Below, piece by piece: positions 56,237 to 64,000 of a DNA stretch of 64,000 bases. Every line of letters starts with the position of its first letter. Within the stretch, counting starts at the first letter, position 1. The notes beneath the pieces were generated by a model. That model had not been told where the DNA came from. It ran no database searches and saw only the letters and a list, made by a program, of their open reading frames with translations. Source of the stretch: SYFY01 sp041752315 (GTDB lineage: Bacteria > Pseudomonadota > Gammaproteobacteria > Pseudomonadales > Azotimanducaceae); NCBI GenBank assembly GCA_041752315.1, contig JBGSHJ010000049.1:62001-126000 (forward strand), given 5' to 3'. Position numbers and translations under genes: made by a program.

Positions 56237-57166
56237 TTGCCGGGGAGAACGCTAACCAGTAGCAGCCCGCAAATAGCTGCTACCGCCAAGTGGCTCATGG
56301 TCGCTGGCATCGCCTATACCATTGCCCAGTCCGTGGTTTTTTTCATCGGTCAGACGGGAGACGAGCCTGCCGCTCCTGCCAGTTCGACCAGCAATCCAGC
56401 TCTGCCGCCCGTGAACATCCAGGCGGTCATGGACCGCCACCTGTTCGGACAGGCAGATGCTCAACCTACAGCCGGTGCGGCTGCACCTTCCGTGGAAACA
56501 CGTCTGCCACTCGAACTGCAGGCCGTATTCGTTGCGACAGAAGACGCCGCGGAGTCGAAGGCGATCATTGCCGAGAAGGGACAGTCGGGACGGCTGTACC
56601 GGCTGGGAATGGATCTCCCCGGCGGGGTGCAGCTGGTCGAAGTGCAGGACAGTTTTGTCGTACTCAGCCGAGCCGGCAGCGGCGAGCGGCTGACATTTCC
56701 ACATCTCACGACGAACCTGGCGGCGCCACTGGACCTGAACAATGATGAAACTCTGTACATACAGGATGGTGCTGACCTGGCCGACCCGTACGAAACGGTC
56801 GACCCGGAACCGGCTGTCGATGCGATGGTCGAGCCTGAACAGGAAATACCACCTGAAGAACAGATCGAGGACTATCAGTCACGATTGCAAAACGATCCCC
56901 AGGGCACCCTTGAGGAGTTGGGTGTACAGGCAGTGGCGACAGACTCCGCGCAGGGATATAGAGTCGGCAACCTTGCCCAGACTCCTGCGCTTCGGCAGAC
57001 TGGCCTCCAGCCCGGGGATGTCATCGTCTCCGTCAACGGGCAGCCCGTCGGCAATGTCGACACTGACCGGATGGAACTGGCCAGCGTCCTTGCCCAGGGT
57101 TCGGCCCGAATTGAAGTGCAGCGCGGTTCGCGTCGCTTTTTTGTCACCACCTCGTTGAATCAATAA
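56237..57166 (+). CDS. gspC: Type II secretion system protein GspC with PDZ domain
   Basis: Inner-membrane clamp that links the assembly platform to the secretin. 309 residues from TTG 56237: short cytoplasmic tail, membrane helix (WLMVAGIAYTIAQSVVFFIG, about 19-38), homology region PLELQAVFVA (about 90-150), an acidic linker and a C-terminal PDZ domain (PALRQTGLQPGDVIVSVNGQPV). ATG 56297 is an alternative start but would cut the membrane segment. Stop and gspD start overlap as TAATG. Confidence 0.88.
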   Translation: MPGRTLTSSSPQIAATAKWLMVAGIAYTIAQSVVFFIGQTGDEPAAPASSTSNPALPPVNIQAVMDRHLFGQADAQPTAGAAAPSVETRLPLELQAVFVATEDAAESKAIIAEKGQSGRLYRLGMDLPGGVQLVEVQDSFVVLSRAGSGERLTFPHLTTNLAAPLDLNNDETLYIQDGADLADPYETVDPEPAVDAMVEPEQEIPPEEQIEDYQSRLQNDPQGTLEELGVQAVATDSAQGYRVGNLAQTPALRQTGLQPGDVIVSVNGQPVGNVDTDRMELASVLAQGSARIEVQRGSRRFFVTTSLNQ

Positions 57167-59088
57167 TGAAGATCCGGAATACGTGGCTTACCGCAACCGT
57201 GCTGCTCGGTCTGCTTCTGTCCGGTGTGGCGAGCGCCCAGGAATGGCGGCTGAACGTCAAGAACGCCGACATCAACGAATTTGTCGAGCAGGTCGCCGAG
57301 ATCACTGGCAAGACCTTTGTCCTCGATCCTCGGCTGAAGGGCAACGTCACCATCATCTCGAGTACACCGATGCATGCCGATGCGGTGTACGAACTGTTTC
57401 TCCAGGTGTTGCGCTCACATGGTTTTACCGCGTCACCATCGGGTGATGTGATCCGTATCCAGCAGACCGCTCTTGGCAAACAGTCGCCCGGAGCGGAATC
57501 GATGAAGGGCGAGATTTCGGATGGTGAACTGATCACCAAGGTGATCCCCGCCCAGAACGTCGCTTCTTCGGAACTCGTCAAGATACTCAGGCCGCTGGTC
57601 CCGCAATACGGTCACATCGCCCCCATCGAACAGCCCAACGTCGTCATCATCACCGACCACGTCGACAACATCGAACGACTCACTCGAATGATCCAGCAGA
57701 TCGATGTCTCGAATGACGACATCGTCCAGGTCCTCAACCTGAAGGAAGCATGGGTCGGAACGGTGGTGGCCACTCTGGAAAAACTGGCACCGGACCAGAT
57801 TGGCCGGAATGCCAAAGGCCCGACCCGGGTGCAGATCATCGCCAACGAACGCAACAATTCCATGATCCTGCGCGGCAAGGCACGGCCCATCGCCGAAGTC
57901 CTGAAACTGGTTGACCAGCTGGATCGTCCGGCAACCACGGCAGGATCGATCCAGGTCATCCGGCTCAAGCACGCGGACTCCAAGAATGTCTCCGAAATCG
58001 TCAAGGGCATCGTCACCAGCGAAGGCTCAAAAGGTGACGAGGGATCGCAGCAGCCTTCCATACACGCCGACGAAAGTCTGAACGCGATCGTCGTCCGCGC
58101 GGAACCTGGCACGATGAACGAGATTCTGGATATCGTGGCCAAACTGGACGTACGACGTTCGCAGGTGCTGATCGAAGCCGCCATCGTTGAATTCAACGTC
58201 ACCGACAATAAAAAGCTGGGCGTGGAAATCGGTGCGGTCGACGCCTCCGGGAAATCGATCCCCTTTGTCAGCACCGCGCTCGATGGCGCTCTTCGACAAC
58301 TTCTCGGGGCGATCATTCCTCCCGACGCACCCAACGATATCGAATCCGGTGACCTCAATGTCCTGAACGCCATTGGAACGGCGACGTCCCCTACGTTCGC
58401 AGTTGCCAAGATCGACGGGAATGGAATTTCCTTTGGAGCCGTGGTCACTGCACTGGCAACCAATTCGGACGCCAACCTGCTGTCCACGCCTTCGCTCATG
58501 ACCCTGGACAACCAGGAAGCGAAGATTGTCGTCGGCAACGAGGTCCCCTTTCGAACCGGCAGCTTTACCACCGAAGGGGACGGTGCCAGCAACCCGTTCA
58601 CGACGGTGACCCGGGAAGATGTCGGGCTGCAATTGACCGTCACGCCGCACGTCTATGACAACAATTCCATTCGCCTCGAGATCGCACAGGAAATTACCAA
58701 CGTGATCGACACCCCGGTGGGCGACAGTGCGTTTGCCGATGTCGTGACTTCGAAGCGGGAAATCCAGACGACGGTGATCGCCAACAGCAATCAGACCGTC
58801 GTCCTCGGTGGCCTCATTCAGGACAACAACACGGATTCGCGCAAGAAGGTCCCGCTGTTCGGTGACATACCTGGACTCGGCGTGCTGTTCCGTTCGAAGG
58901 ATGTGAAGCGAACCAAAACCAATCTGCTGGTGTTTCTGCGTCCGGTCGTGATCACCTCGGCCGAAGATACCCAGGTTGCCACGGACAAAAAGTACAGCGA
59001 CGTGTGGGAAGTGGAAATCAACAGCACCCCACAAGCCGAGATGGACCGCCTGTTCGAAGGCACAATGCCTGACCCGACCGAAAACTGA
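57166..59088 (+). CDS. gspD: Type II secretion system secretin GspD
   Basis: Outer-membrane channel subunit, 640 residues. Signal peptide to about VASAQ (residue 25), N0 domain (EWRLNVKNADINEFVEQVAE), N1-N3 repeats, a Ser/Gly/Asp loop (GSKGDEGSQQPS) in N3, and the secretin domain with VPFRTGSFT, EDVGLQLTVTPHV and the signature VPLFGDIPGLGVLFRSKDVKRTKTN split over residues 565-590. No pilotin-binding S-domain is obvious beyond the ~35-residue C-terminal tail. The other gsp genes (E-M) are not in the window. Confidence 0.95.
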   Translation: MKIRNTWLTATVLLGLLLSGVASAQEWRLNVKNADINEFVEQVAEITGKTFVLDPRLKGNVTIISSTPMHADAVYELFLQVLRSHGFTASPSGDVIRIQQTALGKQSPGAESMKGEISDGELITKVIPAQNVASSELVKILRPLVPQYGHIAPIEQPNVVIITDHVDNIERLTRMIQQIDVSNDDIVQVLNLKEAWVGTVVATLEKLAPDQIGRNAKGPTRVQIIANERNNSMILRGKARPIAEVLKLVDQLDRPATTAGSIQVIRLKHADSKNVSEIVKGIVTSEGSKGDEGSQQPSIHADESLNAIVVRAEPGTMNEILDIVAKLDVRRSQVLIEAAIVEFNVTDNKKLGVEIGAVDASGKSIPFVSTALDGALRQLLGAIIPPDAPNDIESGDLNVLNAIGTATSPTFAVAKIDGNGISFGAVVTALATNSDANLLSTPSLMTLDNQEAKIVVGNEVPFRTGSFTTEGDGASNPFTTVTREDVGLQLTVTPHVYDNNSIRLEIAQEITNVIDTPVGDSAFADVVTSKREIQTTVIANSNQTVVLGGLIQDNNTDSRKKVPLFGDIPGLGVLFRSKDVKRTKTNLLVFLRPVVITSAEDTQVATDKKYSDVWEVEINSTPQAEMDRLFEGTMPDPTEN

Positions 59089-59183
59089 TGTCCGGCCCAC
59101 AACCTGACCCGTTGTCGACCTGTAAAAGGTGGACTGACGCGTCAGTTCACGTGCCGCGTCAAACCTGAACGCCGGATTCACCC

Positions 59184-61544
59184 TTGCCTTCGTTGTCTGA
59201 CCTGCGCTTCCGGCTTATACGCTGGTTAGTCCGACGGCTGGTAACCCCGCAGGTTATCGGCTTGCAAACCAGTGAACACTGGACCAATCCTGTCTATGTC
59301 CTGCAAAACCGATCGATCACGGATATCGCGCTTCTCGACATGGTCTGCGCCCTTCACGGTCTGCCCGCGCCGCGCACACCCGTCGAGATCGGCTCCACCA
59401 CGGAACCCCGGCGCTACCTGTTTCTGCATCGACCGGCCGGCTGGCTGCGTCGCAACACCATGGTTACCTACTCCCGCTTCATGCAACGAATGTTGTCTGA
59501 ACCGGCTACGGATAGTGAAGTGGCGCTGGTCCCCGTCAACATACTCTGGAGTCGGGCACCTGCTCGCGAGCACTCCTACTGGCGCCTGATGGTGTCCGAA
59601 GCGTTTGCAGCCACTGGCCGGCTGAAGCGCGCACTCAACATGCTCATGAACGGCCAGGGCATCGTGGTTCAGTTTGGCAAGCCCCTGCCACTTGCGCAGG
59701 CTGCGGACATGTCGCTGCCTGAGAGCATCCGGATCAGGCGGATGGCGCGCCTCATGCGCGTCCGTCTGCGCAACCAGCGCGCTGCGATGCTGGGTCCTGA
59801 CCTGTCCCACAGGCGGACGCTGGTTGCCCAGATCGCAACTTCCCGTACCGTTCAGTCGGCAATCGAATCAGAAGCCCAGGGCGATCCACAAAAGCGGATT
59901 TCCCTGCAGAAACGCGCAGTCCGCATGGCTCACGCCATTGCATCCGACATGTCGCATCCCACGATACGAATCCTGGAAAAACTGCTCCACTGGTTCTGGA
60001 CCCGCATCTACGACGGCGTCGAGCTGACGGGATATGAGCGGATCACCGGGATCGCAGAGGATCACACGCTCGTTTATATCCCTTCGCACCGCAGCCACCT
60101 GGACTATCTGCTGCTCTCCTACCTCCTGTTTGGGAGAGGCATGATGCCTCCGCATATCGCGGCTGGAGACAATCTGAATATCCCTGTGCTCGGATCCATC
60201 CTCCGTCGAGGCGGTGCCTTTTTCATGCGACGACGATTTGGCGATGACGATGTCTATCGAACGGTGTTCGAAGAATATCTCTATCAGGTGTTTCGTCGGG
60301 GCCACAGCGTGGAGTACTTCCCCGAAGGCGGGCGAAGCCGAACCGGTCGTCTGTTACCGGCAAGAACGGGACTGCTGCGCATGACACTCAATGACCAGGC
60401 ACGGGGACTGCCCCGCCCGATCGCCTTTGTGCCTGTCTACATTGCCTACGAAAAACTGGTGGAGGCCGCCACCTACCTGGACGAACTGCAAGGCGGGGCC
60501 AAACGTGGAGAGTCAATTGTCGACGTCCTGCGCAGTCTGCGTCTGATTCGGCAGAAGTTCGGCCACGTTCGTGTCTGCATCGGCGAACCCCTGCAGCTTG
60601 AAGAATGGCTCACTGGCCAGATTCCCGCGCACGGCACGGCCAGAGCCCAGGCCCTGGGCAACGAACTCCTCCAGCGTGTCAACAGGACAGCGCACGTCAA
60701 TATCGTCAATCTCACCTCGCTGATCCTGCTCGCCACACCGAGGCTTGCCATCGAAGCAAGAGTGCTGCACGAGCAGGCGGCCATCTATGTTTCCCTCTTG
60801 AAATTCTCCGGTTATGACGTCGTCGAGTGGTCGGAAAAAAACAGTCTGGAACAGGTCGCACGACTTCAGCTGATCAATCTGGAACAGGATGGCGACGACA
60901 CCATCGTAACTGCCGAGGCAGTCACCGGCATCCTGCTGACCTGGTACAGAAACAATGTGGCGCACACACTGGTACTGACTTCATTGATTGCCTGTTTGCT
61001 CGTGAACCGTCGACGGGCACTGCTGCAGACCACGCTGGCCGCCATGGTCGAAACCATCTACCCCTACCTTGCACTCGAACTGTCCCTGCCCCCGCGGTTG
61101 CCTCCGGTTGAACCAATGCTCGAAGAGATGCTTCGACTGGAACTTGCGGTTCGGAGCGAAAATCAGCTGTGGGAACCGCCACCACCGGACTCAGCCGCGC
61201 ACCAGAGACTGCATCTCCTGGCCCAGGTTGTGATGCCCTCGCTCGAACGTCTTTACATTGTCATCGGATTGCTGACGCGCGCCGAGCAGGGCATGAGCCG
61301 AAAAAGCCTGCAGGAACGCAGTCGTCAGGTTGCACGGCGACTTTCCAGGCTCTACGGACTCAATTCGCCTGAGTTTTTTGATGCCACGCTCTTCAATCAG
61401 TTTGTTGATCAAATGCTGAAACGTGCTGCCTTGACCGAGGGCGAAGACGGCTTCCTGCAACCCTCGGATCTGGCCAGGCAGGTGGCCCGTACCGCTGGCA
61501 GCGTGATCAACGCAGACTTCCTCCGTGCGGTTCTGCGCTCCTGA
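59184..61544 (+). CDS. plsB: Glycerol-3-phosphate 1-O-acyltransferase PlsB
   Basis: Membrane acyltransferase for the first step of phospholipid synthesis. 786 residues (E. coli 807). Acyltransferase motifs: H-R-S-H-L-D in YIPSHRSHLDYLLLSYLL, RRGGAFFMRRRFG, EYFPEGGRSRTGRLLPARTG and PIAFVPVYIAYEKL. The N-terminal part contains the PlsB-type VPVNILWSRAPARE. Starts at TTG 59184 with a weak ribosome-binding site. Convergent with rsmJ. Confidence 0.95.
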   Translation: MPSLSDLRFRLIRWLVRRLVTPQVIGLQTSEHWTNPVYVLQNRSITDIALLDMVCALHGLPAPRTPVEIGSTTEPRRYLFLHRPAGWLRRNTMVTYSRFMQRMLSEPATDSEVALVPVNILWSRAPAREHSYWRLMVSEAFAATGRLKRALNMLMNGQGIVVQFGKPLPLAQAADMSLPESIRIRRMARLMRVRLRNQRAAMLGPDLSHRRTLVAQIATSRTVQSAIESEAQGDPQKRISLQKRAVRMAHAIASDMSHPTIRILEKLLHWFWTRIYDGVELTGYERITGIAEDHTLVYIPSHRSHLDYLLLSYLLFGRGMMPPHIAAGDNLNIPVLGSILRRGGAFFMRRRFGDDDVYRTVFEEYLYQVFRRGHSVEYFPEGGRSRTGRLLPARTGLLRMTLNDQARGLPRPIAFVPVYIAYEKLVEAATYLDELQGGAKRGESIVDVLRSLRLIRQKFGHVRVCIGEPLQLEEWLTGQIPAHGTARAQALGNELLQRVNRTAHVNIVNLTSLILLATPRLAIEARVLHEQAAIYVSLLKFSGYDVVEWSEKNSLEQVARLQLINLEQDGDDTIVTAEAVTGILLTWYRNNVAHTLVLTSLIACLLVNRRRALLQTTLAAMVETIYPYLALELSLPPRLPPVEPMLEEMLRLELAVRSENQLWEPPPPDSAAHQRLHLLAQVVMPSLERLYIVIGLLTRAEQGMSRKSLQERSRQVARRLSRLYGLNSPEFFDATLFNQFVDQMLKRAALTEGEDGFLQPSDLARQVARTAGSVINADFLRAVLRS

Positions 61545-61630
61545 AGCAGGCGACTGGAAGTCCGCTCGAGATTATCGGCAACCCGTCACTGCGAACACCT
61601 CAGGCCAAAATCCTTGGCGGACTGCAAAGA

Positions 61631-62401
61631 TCATGGCCGGGTACTGCCGACACCACCCTGATAGACATCAAACCGGATCGTGCGCCCCTCGATCCGCCAG
61701 GCAGGACGACCAATGGTCTTTTCCGTACGCCGCCGTTTGAGGACTACGCGCGACCTGGCACGCGCCAGTGCGTGAGCGACCCATTCAGCAAGTGTCCTAT
61801 CATCAGTGTGCGCGATCTGTTTGAGCGTTTGCATGGGCAGCTTCGCCAGACCCTTGCGGCCTCTCTCGGGAAACATCGGATCCAGCAGGATCACGTCCCA
61901 CGTTCCTTGTTCGATGATTGACCAGCTGTCTGCACGGTACAACGCGGTGACCCCAATCCCGCTTTCATCGATGCGCTGGCGCAGCAACGACCACGCCAGA
62001 GGCGACGCTTCGACCATCGTCACACTGGCTCCAAGGCTCGCCAGTTCAAGTCCATCACCGCCCCAACCGGCCATCGCGTCAAGAACAACCAGGCCAGCGT
62101 TCGCGGCGACACCGGTGGCCCGGGCCAGCAGCGATTGACGGGACAGCTTGTGTCCGTCGAAGGCGGGCAAGGACCAGATAGCCCCATCAGGTGAGAGTTG
62201 CAGTGCAAGCCGCTGGCCCTGCAGGACCAGCCTTGGCCAGCCCATGGTTGAATCATCGCTACTGCAGACTTCGAAACCTGGCCAGTCTGAAGCCAGTGCC
62301 GTGGTCAGCGTGCCGTGCGCGTACAGGCGAGGCCGGGACAGTTCCAGCGGAGGCGCTGATTGGTCATCTGATTCGTTCACGGGAATTGCCGGATTGGACA
62401 T
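61631..62401 (-). CDS. rsmJ: 16S rRNA (guanine1516-N2)-methyltransferase RsmJ
   Basis: SAM-dependent methyltransferase, 256 residues. LVLDAMAGWGGDGLELASLGASVTMVE is the SAM-binding region (here split at motif level: DAMAGWGGDG), and LLDPMFPERGRKGLAK is the highly specific RsmJ motif (DPMFP). N-terminal LSRQSLLARATG matches too. The Trp and Met in DAMAGWG differ from the more common DATAGLG. Starts 3 bp after the tsaB stop, so probably co-transcribed with it. Confidence 0.88.
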   Translation of the reverse strand: MSNPAIPVNESDDQSAPPLELSRPRLYAHGTLTTALASDWPGFEVCSSDDSTMGWPRLVLQGQRLALQLSPDGAIWSLPAFDGHKLSRQSLLARATGVAANAGLVVLDAMAGWGGDGLELASLGASVTMVEASPLAWSLLRQRIDESGIGVTALYRADSWSIIEQGTWDVILLDPMFPERGRKGLAKLPMQTLKQIAHTDDRTLAEWVAHALARARSRVVLKRRRTEKTIGRPAWRIEGRTIRFDVYQGGVGSTRP

Positions 62402-62404
62402 GCT

Positions 62405-63061
62405 TCAACCTGACACCGGGCGCCACGGATGATCACCTTCGATGTACATCGGCAGCGCAGATTCGACGGCAGCCCAGCCAGATTCCGGCCAGCAGGACGC
62501 TGCATGGCGAAGGAGCGTCAACGCCGGCGTGGTGTCTGTTGGCAGTGCCGTAAACGGCGTCGGCAGCCACGCAGGCAAGTCCCCCACAACCTCCCCGCCT
62601 TCAATCAACCAGTCAGGCGGGGAGTCCGTCAGGACTTCCTCCTGATCCTGCTGCCAGAGCGCATGACCGGATTCCTGCCGAAACGCTGCGAGATAACAGG
62701 TTTCTCCACGTGAGCGGACCACCGTGACGATCCCGGAGCCGCCCAGCGCCTGGGCATGCAATGCGAGGAGGCGGGATGTGGTGCAACCGAAAACCCGGGC
62801 TCCCGTGGCCAGCGCGATGGCCTGGGCAACAGAAACACATAGCCGTACACCGGTAAACGAGCCAGGTCCACGCACATATGCCACCCCTTCGATCACAGCG
62901 GGTAGAATGCCTGCGTCGTTGCACAGGGTATCCAGCATTTCCAGAACCACCAGGTTGTGCTTGCGCACCACATGGCAGGTCCGCTGGTGGAACACGCCAT
63001 CATGCAGCAATGCCACCGAACAGAGCACGCCTGAGGTATCAAGCGCAATCAACGTGGTCAT
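62405..63061 (-). CDS. tsaB: tRNA threonylcarbamoyladenosine biosynthesis protein TsaB
   Basis: Partner of TsaD/TsaE in making t6A37 in tRNAs reading ANN codons. 218 residues; starts MTTLIALDTSGVLCSVALL with the ASKHA fold, and has YVRGPGSFTGVRLCVSVAQAIA, the family hallmark. ATG 63061 was chosen; an in-frame GTG three codons upstream is possible. Only 32 bp separate it from the likely divergent start of moeA. Confidence 0.93.
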   Translation of the reverse strand: MTTLIALDTSGVLCSVALLHDGVFHQRTCHVVRKHNLVVLEMLDTLCNDAGILPAVIEGVAYVRGPGSFTGVRLCVSVAQAIALATGARVFGCTTSRLLALHAQALGGSGIVTVVRSRGETCYLAAFRQESGHALWQQDQEEVLTDSPPDWLIEGGEVVGDLPAWLPTPFTALPTDTTPALTLLRHAASCWPESGWAAVESALPMYIEGDHPWRPVSG

Positions 63062-63093
63062 CTGGTCCACCAGTTCATCAAAGGAGCGGGGAT

Positions 63094-64000
63094 ATTAACG
63101 AAGCACTGGACCTGAACGTAGCCCTCGAGCGGATCGCCGCGCAGATCCAGCCCCACAGGGCGGTTGAAACCACAGCGATTCGCGATGCCATTGGTCGAGT
63201 GCTTGCTCGTGACGAATCTGCCCGTCATCCGTCGCCGCCATTTCCCAGTTCGGCGATGGATGGGTACGCCCTGCCAGTGCCAGCCACGATGGAGGTTGGC
63301 GGCTCACACTGGAAGATTGTTGGCGAAAGCGCCGCAGGCAGGCCATGGTCGGGCTTTTTGCGGGAAGGTGAATGTGTCCGCATCCTGACCGGCGCGGTGG
63401 TGCCCGCAGGCAGCGGCCGGATCGTGCTGCAGGAGGACTGCACGGTGGACGCTGGCCAACTGCTCATCAGCGGTGATCCCGAAGCACGCGATCATATTCG
63501 ACCCGTTGGCCATGACGTTGCCAGCGGTGAGCGGCTGGTTGCCGCGGGAACCCGACTCGACGCGATCGACCTGGGACGCCTGGCCGGCGACGGTCGCAAC
63601 TCGGTCGAGGTATTGTCGCGTCTGTCCGTCGGCGTGTTTTCGACGGGTGATGAACTGGTTGAAGCCGACAACGCAGAATTTCCGCTGCCAGCAGGCCGGA
63701 TCTACGAATCCAATCGCACAACGCTTCTGGCGATGCTGCAGGGACTGCCGGTCACCGCCCATGATCTTGGCAATCTGCCGGATACCGCGGCTGCGACGCA
63801 GGCCGCGCTCCGGGAGGCTTCGGCACAGCATGACTTCCTGCTCACCAGCGGCGGTGTATCGGTTGGCGATCACGATCATGTCCGCAATGCCATCGAGACG
63901 CTCGGGACACTTGCCTTCTGGAAGCTGAATCTGAAACCTGGCAAACCGCTGGCCTTTGGCCAAATCGGCCGAGCCTGGTTCTGTGGTCTGCCTGGTAATC
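63094..64000 (+). CDS. moeA: Molybdopterin molybdenumtransferase MoeA, 5' part
   Basis: Inserts molybdate into adenylylated molybdopterin. About 302 residues lie in the window before the right edge. Visible: ALDLNVALERIAAQI start helix, FPSSAMDGYAL (domain with catalytic Asp), LTGAVVPAGSGRIVLQED, VFSTGDELVE, TSGGVSVGDHDHV and KPGKPLAFG...FCGLPGN. A strong AAGGAG (63081-63086) lies seven bases before an ATT (63094), suggesting a rare ATT start; the nearest in-frame ATG (63010) overlaps tsaB antisense and has no ribosome-binding site. Start therefore uncertain. Confidence 0.9.
   Translation, partial: MNEALDLNVALERIAAQIQPHRAVETTAIRDAIGRVLARDESARHPSPPFPSSAMDGYALPVPATMEVGGSHWKIVGESAAGRPWSGFLREGECVRILTGAVVPAGSGRIVLQEDCTVDAGQLLISGDPEARDHIRPVGHDVASGERLVAAGTRLDAIDLGRLAGDGRNSVEVLSRLSVGVFSTGDELVEADNAEFPLPAGRIYESNRTTLLAMLQGLPVTAHDLGNLPDTAAATQAALREASAQHDFLLTSGGVSVGDHDHVRNAIETLGTLAFWKLNLKPGKPLAFGQIGRAWFCGLPGN

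Noticed and set aside
1..64000. Mobile elements, prophage, CRISPR, toxin-antitoxin or biosynthetic clusters.
   Set aside because: No transposase, integrase, repeat-spacer array or clustered accessory genes were seen; content is core housekeeping throughout.

Overview
The window reads as a chromosomal core-genome segment of a gammaproteobacterium of moderately high G+C. Gene content and order (dnaX-ybaB, csrA-lysC-alaS-recX-recA, mutS-fdxA, nlpD-pcm-truD-ftsB-eno-kdsA-pyrG-tilS-dnaE-rnhB-lpxB-lpxA-fabZ-lpxD-skp-bamA-rseP-cdsA-uppS-frr-pyrH-tsf-rpsB, map-glnD-dapC-dapD-dapE) closely follow the arrangement I know from Pseudomonas, with several specific genes missing. The lipid A, BamA, LpxD, Psp and type II secretion genes show a Gram-negative envelope. 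I cannot place it below class level. I see no mobile element, prophage, CRISPR array or defence island, and most of the window is ordinary housekeeping DNA.

Layout. 1-1.7 kb: DNA polymerase III tau/gamma and the first codons of ybaB (minus). 1.8-2.5 kb: a glycerophosphodiester phosphodiesterase. 2.5-5.8 kb: a phage-shock (Psp) envelope-stress module, with pspA-pspB-pspC and a fourth small membrane protein on minus and the sigma-54 activator pspF divergent. 5.9 kb: tRNA-Ser(GCU) with an unusual 21-bp terminator hairpin. 6.2-8.1 kb: ABC-F ATPase uup. 8.3-11.2 kb: a TonB-dependent receptor interrupted by one amber codon. 11.3-13.1 kb: beta-carbonic anhydrase and a short-chain dehydrogenase. 13.1-19.5 kb (minus): csrA, lysC, alaS, recX, recA. 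19.7 kb: a LexA box between divergent recA and mutS. 19.8-22.8 kb: mutS and fdxA.

22.8-48.0 kb (minus) is one long string of essential genes. It covers cell division and envelope upkeep (nlpD-like, ftsB), protein and RNA maintenance (pcm, truD, tilS), glycolysis (eno), KDO, CTP and lipid A synthesis (kdsA, pyrG, lpxB/A/D, fabZ), replication (dnaE, rnhB), outer-membrane assembly (skp, bamA, rseP), lipid precursors (cdsA, uppS) and translation (frr, pyrH, tsf, rpsB). Many neighbours overlap by ATGA. After a 559-bp divergent intergenic region, 48.6-61.5 kb (plus) holds map, glnD, the succinyl-diaminopimelate genes dapC-dapD-dapE, a partial type II secretion set gspN-gspC-gspD, and plsB. The end has rsmJ and tsaB (minus) and the 5' part of moeA (plus).

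Most notable: (i) genes usually present in this gene order are absent, namely rpoS and surE around nlpD-pcm, ispD and ispF between ftsB and truD, dxr between cdsA and rseP, accA between dnaE and tilS, and cinA beside recA; loss of three MEP-pathway genes from two separate conserved positions is the strongest lead; (ii) the amber codon falls in the conserved RGPQGTLYGRN motif of an otherwise intact TonB receptor; (iii) PspB, PspC and the fourth Psp protein share a C-terminal motif; (iv) the tRNA-Ser 3' end is built into its terminator stem. I did not find a clearly new multi-gene system.
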